Of a stretch of DNA of 12,081 bases, positions 7,022 to 12,081 are shown piece after piece. The stretch comes from Sphingopyxis macrogoltabida (GTDB taxonomy: Bacteria > Pseudomonadota > Alphaproteobacteria > Sphingomonadales > Sphingomonadaceae): contig QFPJ01000060.1 of NCBI GenBank assembly GCA_003241685.1, positions 1 through 12,081 of the forward strand, in the 5' to 3' direction. Both the position numbers and the translations under genes were made by a program. The notes under the pieces were generated by a model, which saw only the letters and a list, made by a program, of their open reading frames with translations, ran no database searches and was not told the DNA's origin. How positions within the stretch are numbered: the first letter of the stretch is position 1; the number at the start of each line of letters is the position of its first letter.

Positions 7022-8629
7022 TCACGCCTCGACAAGCGACTTCAGCTTGTAATCCTTGTAATCGTCGCGGATCTGACGCTTCAAAATCTTGCCCGTCGCC
7101 GTGTGCGGCAGTTCGTCGACGAACACCACCTCATCGGGCAGCCACCATTTGGCAACCTTGTCGCGAAGATAATCGATGATAGCCGTCTCGCTGGTTTCGG
7201 CGCCCGGTTTCCTGACGATCAACAGGATCGGCCGTTCGTCCCATTTGGGATGATAGACCCCGACCGCCGCCGCTTCCTGAACCCCCGGCGCGCCGACCGC
7301 GGCATTTTCCAGCTCGATCGAACTGATCCACTCGCCGCCCGATTTGATGACGTCCTTCGCCCGGTCGGTGATCTGCATAACGCCATTGGGGTGCAGCACC
7401 GATACGTCGCCGGTGTCGAACCAGCCGTCGGCATCCGTCGCATCCGCGTCCGCTTTGAAATAGCGCTGGATGATCCACGGTCCCCGGACCTGCAATCGCC
7501 CGCTGGTTTCGCCGTCGCGGGGCAGCACCTGTCCCGCGTCATCGACGATACGCAGTTCGACGCCGAAGGGCGGACAGCCCTGGCGACAGACGATATCGAC
7601 CTGCTCCTCGAAACCGAGGTCGTCCCAGTTCCACGGACGCTTGCCCATCGTCCCGATCGGGCTGGTTTCGGTCATACCCCACGCATGGCCGACGGAAATC
7701 CCCGCCTTCATGAAGCGTTCGATCATGGCGCGCGGCGCCGCCGACCCACCGATGACGACGAGTTGCAACGCGCCATAGTCCATACCCGTGGCATCCATAT
7801 GCGCGAACATCGCGATCCACACCGTCGGCACGCCGGCGCTGTGCGTGACGCCTTCCGCATGCATCAGGTCGCACAGCACCTGGGCGTCGTTGGTGGCGGA
7901 AAAGACGATCTTTGCGCCGACGGTCGCCGCCGCGAAGGGGATGCCCCAGCTGTTGGCGTGGAACATCGGCACGATCGGCATGATGACGCTGCGCGTCGAC
8001 AGGTTGAAGGCGTCAGGCTGAATTTCCGTGATCGCATGGATGACGTTCGAGCGATGCTCATAGAGTACGCCCTTGGGATTGCCCGTGGTGCCGCTGGTAT
8101 AGCAGAGACCGACCGGATCGCGTTCGTCGAGCGCCACCCACTGGAATTGGCCGTCTTCGGCATCGATCAGGTCGCGGTAGGAGAGGTAGCCGTCCCGCGC
8201 CGGGGCATCGAACAGGATGAAATGCTCGACGGTCGGCAGCTGGTCGCGCAGCCGTTCGACGATCGGCAGGAACATCGCGTCGAACAGCAATATGCGGTCT
8301 TCGGCATGATTGACGATATAGACGAGCTGTTCGTCGAACAGGCGCGGATTGACCGTGTGCAGCACCCCGCCCATCCCGGCGGTGCCATACCAGCTGACCA
8401 GATGGTGAGCGTGGTTCATGGCCAGCGTCGCGATACGGTCGCCCTTTTGCATGCCCAGCCGCGTCATTGCCGCGGCGAAGCAGCGGGAATCACGGCCGAT
8501 TTCGCCCCAGTTGGTGCGGGTCAGGCCGCCATCGGCCCAGCGCGAGACGATTTCGCGCGACGCATGTTCACGGGCGGCGTGATCGATCAGACTGGTGACG
8601 AGCAGCGGCTGGCTTTGCATTCCGAACAT
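7022..8629 (-). CDS. AlkK-like acyl-CoA ligase (fatty acid--CoA ligase)
   Basis: Activates a fatty acid with ATP and CoA through an acyl-adenylate, in the cytoplasm, feeding beta-oxidation. The 535 residues carry the full adenylate-forming set: the YTSGTTGNPKG loop (177-187), HAWGMTETSP (315-324), DGWFDTGD (401-408), the hinge region TDRAKDVIKSGGEWIS (421-436), and Lys514 in ATGKILK, the expected adenylation lysine. From memory it closely matches AlkK (medium-chain acyl-CoA ligase of Pseudomonas), including INHAED-like and KWDERP stretches, so a medium- or long-chain substrate is likely but unproven. The ATG at 8629 is chosen over an in-frame ATG at 8683 because AAGGAAGGG lies 5 bases upstream of it and the product then begins MFGMQSQPLL. 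It lies 57 bases after dnaE on the same strand. That spacer holds a hairpin overlapping the ribosome binding site. Confidence 0.94.
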   Translation of the reverse strand: MFGMQSQPLLVTSLIDHAAREHASREIVSRWADGGLTRTNWGEIGRDSRCFAAAMTRLGMQKGDRIATLAMNHAHHLVSWYGTAGMGGVLHTVNPRLFDEQLVYIVNHAEDRILLFDAMFLPIVERLRDQLPTVEHFILFDAPARDGYLSYRDLIDAEDGQFQWVALDERDPVGLCYTSGTTGNPKGVLYEHRSNVIHAITEIQPDAFNLSTRSVIMPIVPMFHANSWGIPFAAATVGAKIVFSATNDAQVLCDLMHAEGVTHSAGVPTVWIAMFAHMDATGMDYGALQLVVIGGSAAPRAMIERFMKAGISVGHAWGMTETSPIGTMGKRPWNWDDLGFEEQVDIVCRQGCPPFGVELRIVDDAGQVLPRDGETSGRLQVRGPWIIQRYFKADADATDADGWFDTGDVSVLHPNGVMQITDRAKDVIKSGGEWISSIELENAAVGAPGVQEAAAVGVYHPKWDERPILLIVRKPGAETSETAIIDYLRDKVAKWWLPDEVVFVDELPHTATGKILKRQIRDDYKDYKLKSLVEA

Positions 8630-8634
8630 GGCAT

Positions 8635-8657
8635 CCCTTCCTTGTTTTCCCAAGGAA
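8635..8657 (-). promoter_or_regulatory. Ribosome binding site of acyl-CoA ligase within a 7-bp hairpin
   Basis: On the minus strand the leader reads TTCCTTG, loop GGAAAA, CAAGGAA, then GGG and the start region. The two 7-base arms are exact complements (8657-8651 and 8644-8638). The AAGGAAGGG Shine-Dalgarno sequence (8643-8635) lies largely in the 3' arm, so folding would partly hide it. No U-run follows, so it is not a typical terminator of dnaE. A regulatory role is inference. Confidence 0.5.
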
Positions 8658-8686
8658 TAAGGGACAAATCCCATCAGAGGCAAGTA

Positions 8687-11600
8687 TCAAGCCGAAACGC
8701 GGGCGCGAAAATCGCGCGGCGCGACGAGCGCCAGCCGCACCTCCGTCACACCCGGCACGCGCTCCAGCCGCGCGACCAGATCGGGGTCCAGCACAAACCC
8801 CCGTCCCAGCAAGATGCGAACATCCTGTCCCGTCGCCGAGTCCGGCGTCAGCACCAGCACACGGCCCCGCGCCTCTTCCTGCCTTTCGAGCAGGCGCGCC
8901 ATTTCCGTGACCGCCTCCGCCAGTTCGACGCGGCAGGCGAGTTCCAGCGCGGCACTCGCTGCCATCTCGGCCAGCGGCTGCGCCCCGCGCACCGTGACGC
9001 GCGGTGTCTCTTCGCCTTCCAGCAGGTCGAGTTCGACGTTCAGCAGCGCGCAGCCGCCCGACGCCGCCAGTTCCTCCAATATCTTGCCCGCGCCCTCGTC
9101 GAAGCAGCTCGACTGAAACTGTCCGCTGCGATCCGACAGCGTCAGGTTCAGGAAGCGATTGCCGCGCTGCGACACGCGCGGCCGCGCGCTTTCGACCATC
9201 GCCGCCATCACCATCGGGATGCGCGTGCCCGGCGTCATGTCCACGCCGCCGCAGATGTCGCCATAGGTCCGCGCGCCGCGCGCCGCCAGGATCGCTTCAT
9301 ATTGTTCAACCGGATGCGCGGAGAAATAGAAGCCGAAAGCCTCCTTCTCGCGCGTCATCCGTTCCGCGATCGTCCAGGGTTCGGCGGCCGACAATTGGAG
9401 CACCGGGGCGATCGCGATATCGCCGCCGAACAGGCCGCCCTGCCCCGTCGTCCGTTCGTGGGCGCTGTTGTTCGCGCAGGCAAGCAGCGCCTCCGCGCCG
9501 GCATAGGCGCGCGGACGGTCCGCCTCCACGCAATCGAAGGCGCCCGCGCCCGCCAGTGCCTCGATCTGGCGGCGGTTGAGCAGCTTGGGATCGATGCGTC
9601 CGGCGAAATCGTCGAGGCTGGCAAAATCGCCGCGCGCCTGGCGCTCGGCGACGAGCGCCTCCATCGCCTTTTCCCCCACGCCCTTCAGCGCGCCGAGAGC
9701 GTAGCGGACCGCCAGCCCATCCTCGCCGGTTCCGTCCCCCGTGCGCCCGACCGAAAAATCGGCCTCGCTGTCGTTGATCGACGGCGGCGCGATCGCGATG
9801 CCCAGACGGCGCATGTCATCGATGAACACCGACAGCTTGTCGGTCTGGTGGCTGTCGAACGACATCGACGCGGCAAAAAATTCATGGCTGTAATGCGCCT
9901 TCAGCCACGCCGTCTGATACGACAGCAGCGCATAGGCCGCGGCATGGCTTTTGTTGAAGCCATAGCCCGCGAACTTGTCGATCAAGTCGAACAGCTCGTT
10001 CGCGGCCTTCGCATCGATGCCGTTATGCTCGCCGCAGCCCTTGACGAAGGTATCGCGCTGCGCGTCCATTTCCGCCTGCACCTTCTTGCCCATCGCACGG
10101 CGCAGCAGGTCGGCGCCGCCAAGGCTGTAGCCGGCGAGGATCTGCGCCGCCTGCATCACCTGTTCCTGATAGACGAAGATGCCATAGGTTTCGGCAAGGA
10201 TGCCTTCGAGCAGGGGATGCGGATAGGCGATCGGCTCGCGCCCGTTCTTGCGCGCGCCGAACAGCGGGATATTGTCCATCGGCCCCGGACGATAGAGCGC
10301 GACGAGCGCGATGATGTCGCCGAAATTGGTCGGTTTCACCGCCGACAGCGTGCGCCGCATCCCTTCGGATTCCAGCTGGAACACGCCCACGGTGTCGCCG
10401 CGCTGAAGCAATTCGTAGACCGCCGCATCGTCCCACGCCAGCGCGTCGAGATCGACGTCGATCCCGCGCAGCGCGAGCAAGCGGCGCGCTTCCTTCAGCA
10501 CCGACAGCGTCTTGAGCCCGAGGAAGTCGAATTTCACCAGCCCCGCGGTTTCGACATATTTCATGTCGAACTGCGTCACCGGCATGTCCGACCGCGGATC
10601 GCGATAGAGCGGGACAAGCTGGTCGAGCGGGCGGTCGCCGATCACCACGCCCGCCGCATGGGTCGAACTGTGGCGCGGCAGGCCTTCCAGCTGGCGCGCC
10701 ATGTCGAACAGGCGGCGAACCCCGTCGTCCTGCTTATATTCGGTCATCAGCTCGCTGACGCCGTTCAACGCGCGTTCCAGCGTCCAGGGATCGGTCGGAT
10801 GGTTGGGGACCAGCTTCGCCAGCCGGTCGACCTGGCCATAGCTCATCTGCAGCACCCGGCCGGTGTCCTTCAGCACCGCGCGCGCCTTGAGCTTACCGAA
10901 GGTGATGATCTGGGCCACCGTGTCGCGACCGTATTTTTCCTGCACATAGCGGATCACTTCGCCGCGCCGCGTTTCGCAGAAGTCGATGTCGAAATCGGGC
11001 ATCGACACGCGTTCGGGATTGAGGAAGCGTTCGAACAGCAGGCCGAGTTTCAGCGGGTCGAGGTCGGTGATCGTCAGCGCCCAGGCGACGACGCTGCCCG
11101 CACCCGAACCGCGCCCCGGCCCCACCGGAATATCGTGCGCCTTCGCCCATTTGATGAAGTCGGCAACGATCAGGAAATAGCCGGGAAAGCCCATCTGGAC
11201 GATCACACTCACCTCGAAATCGAGCCGCGCGACATAGGCGTTGCGCTCGTCTTCGCCAAGGTCCGGATAGTGCGTCAACCGCGCCTCCAGCCCGGCGCGC
11301 GCGTCGGCGGCAAGCTGCGCCGCCTCGCCCTCGCGGTCGCCGGCCAGGCTGGGCAGGATCGGCTTGCGCTTCGGCGCCATGAAGGCACAGCGCTGGGCGA
11401 TCACCAGCGTGTTGCGGATCGCTTCGGGCAGATCCGAAAAGGCGTCTTCCATCGCCTCCGCCGGCTTCAGCCACGCCTCGGGGCTCGACACGCGCCGATC
11501 CTCGCTTTCGACATAGGCCGATTGCGCGATGCACAGCATCGCGTCATGCGCGGCGTGGAACTGCGGTTCGACGAAATTGGCGGGGTTGGTCGCCACGATC

Positions 11601-12081
11601 GGCAGCGCGCGGGCATAGGCCATGTCGATCAGCGCGTCCTCGGCCGCCTTCTCGGTCGCGTCGCCGCGCCTGGACAGCTCGATATAGAGCCGGCCGCCGA
11701 ACAGCGCCTCCAGCTGTTCGACATATTCATCGGCCGCGGTCTTCTGTTCGCCCGCCAGCAGCCGCGCCAGCGCGCCCTCGCCGCCGCCGGTCAGGCAGAG
11801 CAGTCCGTCGGTCCGGCCCGCAAGATCGGCCAGCGTGACATGCGGATCCTGCTCGACCGGCCGGCCCAGATGCGCCGCCGACACCAGCGCGCACAAATTG
11901 TCATAGCCCGCCTCGTCCTGGGCATAGAGCGCGAGCCAGTCGATGATCGGCGCCCCGTTCGCCAGCCGCTGCCCCGGCCGCGCAACGCTCAGATAGGCGC
12001 CGACGATCGGCTGCACGCCCGCCGCCTTGCACGCGTCGCCGAACGCCATGACGCCGTAAAGCCCGTTGCGGTCGGCGACCG
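8687..12081 (-). CDS. dnaE: DNA polymerase III alpha subunit DnaE (partial, 5' end off window)
   Basis: The catalytic subunit of the replicative DNA polymerase. The frame is open to the right edge, so the N-terminus (a few dozen residues of the PHP domain) is missing; 1130 complete codons are visible. Numbering from Met at 12049: the PHP domain continues to about 230, with ATNPANF (153-159) where the family has ATNDxxF/Y, suggesting metal-binding residues are lost. GPGRGSGAG precedes PDFDIDF (351-357), with catalytic Asp354 and Asp356. KFDFLGLKTL carries the third, Asp508. After a helix-hairpin-helix region, QGGLF (870-874) matches the internal beta-clamp-binding motif, followed by an OB-fold and a C-terminal tau-binding-like region ending RARVSA. 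Length and this tail indicate replicative DnaE1, not the shorter error-prone DnaE2/ImuC. Proofreading probably comes from a separate epsilon subunit. The acyl-CoA ligase follows on the same strand. Confidence 0.97.
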   Translation of the reverse strand, partial: VADRNGLYGVMAFGDACKAAGVQPIVGAYLSVARPGQRLANGAPIIDWLALYAQDEAGYDNLCALVSAAHLGRPVEQDPHVTLADLAGRTDGLLCLTGGGEGALARLLAGEQKTAADEYVEQLEALFGGRLYIELSRRGDATEKAAEDALIDMAYARALPIVATNPANFVEPQFHAAHDAMLCIAQSAYVESEDRRVSSPEAWLKPAEAMEDAFSDLPEAIRNTLVIAQRCAFMAPKRKPILPSLAGDREGEAAQLAADARAGLEARLTHYPDLGEDERNAYVARLDFEVSVIVQMGFPGYFLIVADFIKWAKAHDIPVGPGRGSGAGSVVAWALTITDLDPLKLGLLFERFLNPERVSMPDFDIDFCETRRGEVIRYVQEKYGRDTVAQIITFGKLKARAVLKDTGRVLQMSYGQVDRLAKLVPNHPTDPWTLERALNGVSELMTEYKQDDGVRRLFDMARQLEGLPRHSSTHAAGVVIGDRPLDQLVPLYRDPRSDMPVTQFDMKYVETAGLVKFDFLGLKTLSVLKEARRLLALRGIDVDLDALAWDDAAVYELLQRGDTVGVFQLESEGMRRTLSAVKPTNFGDIIALVALYRPGPMDNIPLFGARKNGREPIAYPHPLLEGILAETYGIFVYQEQVMQAAQILAGYSLGGADLLRRAMGKKVQAEMDAQRDTFVKGCGEHNGIDAKAANELFDLIDKFAGYGFNKSHAAAYALLSYQTAWLKAHYSHEFFAASMSFDSHQTDKLSVFIDDMRRLGIAIAPPSINDSEADFSVGRTGDGTGEDGLAVRYALGALKGVGEKAMEALVAERQARGDFASLDDFAGRIDPKLLNRRQIEALAGAGAFDCVEADRPRAYAGAEALLACANNSAHERTTGQGGLFGGDIAIAPVLQLSAAEPWTIAERMTREKEAFGFYFSAHPVEQYEAILAARGARTYGDICGGVDMTPGTRIPMVMAAMVESARPRVSQRGNRFLNLTLSDRSGQFQSSCFDEGAGKILEELAASGGCALLNVELDLLEGEETPRVTVRGAQPLAEMAASAALELACRVELAEAVTEMARLLERQEEARGRVLVLTPDSATGQDVRILLGRGFVLDPDLVARLERVPGVTEVRLALVAPRDFRARVSA
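9428..9442 (-). other. Internal beta-clamp-binding motif of DnaE (QGGLF)
   Basis: Codons for Gln-Gly-Gly-Leu-Phe lie between the fingers/HhH region and the OB-fold, where E. coli DnaE has its internal clamp-binding peptide. The fit to QxxLF and the location support its role in tethering the polymerase to the sliding clamp. Confidence 0.7.

Noticed and set aside
7004..7024. Bidirectional terminator between the convergent radical SAM and acyl-CoA ligase genes
   Set aside because: The 15-base gap holds no stem-loop or T-run that I can see.
8645..8686. Rho-independent terminator after dnaE
   Set aside because: The GGGA-TTTG-TCCC and TTCCTTG/CAAGGAA dyads are short or not followed by a T-run, so neither qualifies.

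Overview
The window is high-GC DNA, densely packed with genes, and most likely comes from an alphaproteobacterium of the order Sphingomonadales (Sphingomonas/Sphingopyxis type). The support is the GC-rich codon use, the look of the encoded proteins, and a GTTC-N7-GTTC element of the alphaproteobacterial LexA-box form. The genus cannot be fixed from sequence alone. There are no RNA genes, insertion sequences, prophage genes or CRISPR arrays, and no gene-free stretch longer than about 120 bases.

Layout. A minus-strand pair fills 1-2637: the electron-transfer flavoprotein:ubiquinone oxidoreductase gene, followed downstream by a secreted, helical-repeat (TPR-like) protein gene that runs off the left edge. 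A 119-base divergent spacer with a 16-base inverted repeat separates it from a plus-strand run at 2757-5820. That run holds a degenerate family-4-type uracil-DNA glycosylase homologue, a periplasmic Slt-type lytic transglycosylase and MoaB (molybdenum cofactor biosynthesis). The three are coupled by a 3-base gap and an 11-base overlap. A separate plus-strand unit at 5879-7006 carries the putative SOS box and a PA0069-family (SplB-like) radical SAM protein. It converges with a minus-strand pair at 7022-12081: dnaE (replicative DNA polymerase III alpha subunit, 5' end cut by the right edge) and, downstream of it, an AlkK-like acyl-CoA ligase.

Functionally this is mostly housekeeping: electron transfer from acyl-CoA dehydrogenases to ubiquinone (ETF-QO), fatty acid activation (acyl-CoA ligase), cell wall turnover, molybdenum cofactor and replication. 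The most interesting spot is the radical SAM gene. It has its own AT-rich promoter region with an exact GTTC-N7-GTTC match 24 bases before the chosen start, and its protein ends in QMELF, which fits the QxxLF sliding-clamp-binding consensus. Together these suggest a damage-inducible, clamp-tethered radical SAM repair enzyme. The uracil-DNA glycosylase homologue has lost all four expected iron-sulfur cysteines and its first active-site motif, so its activity is doubtful.
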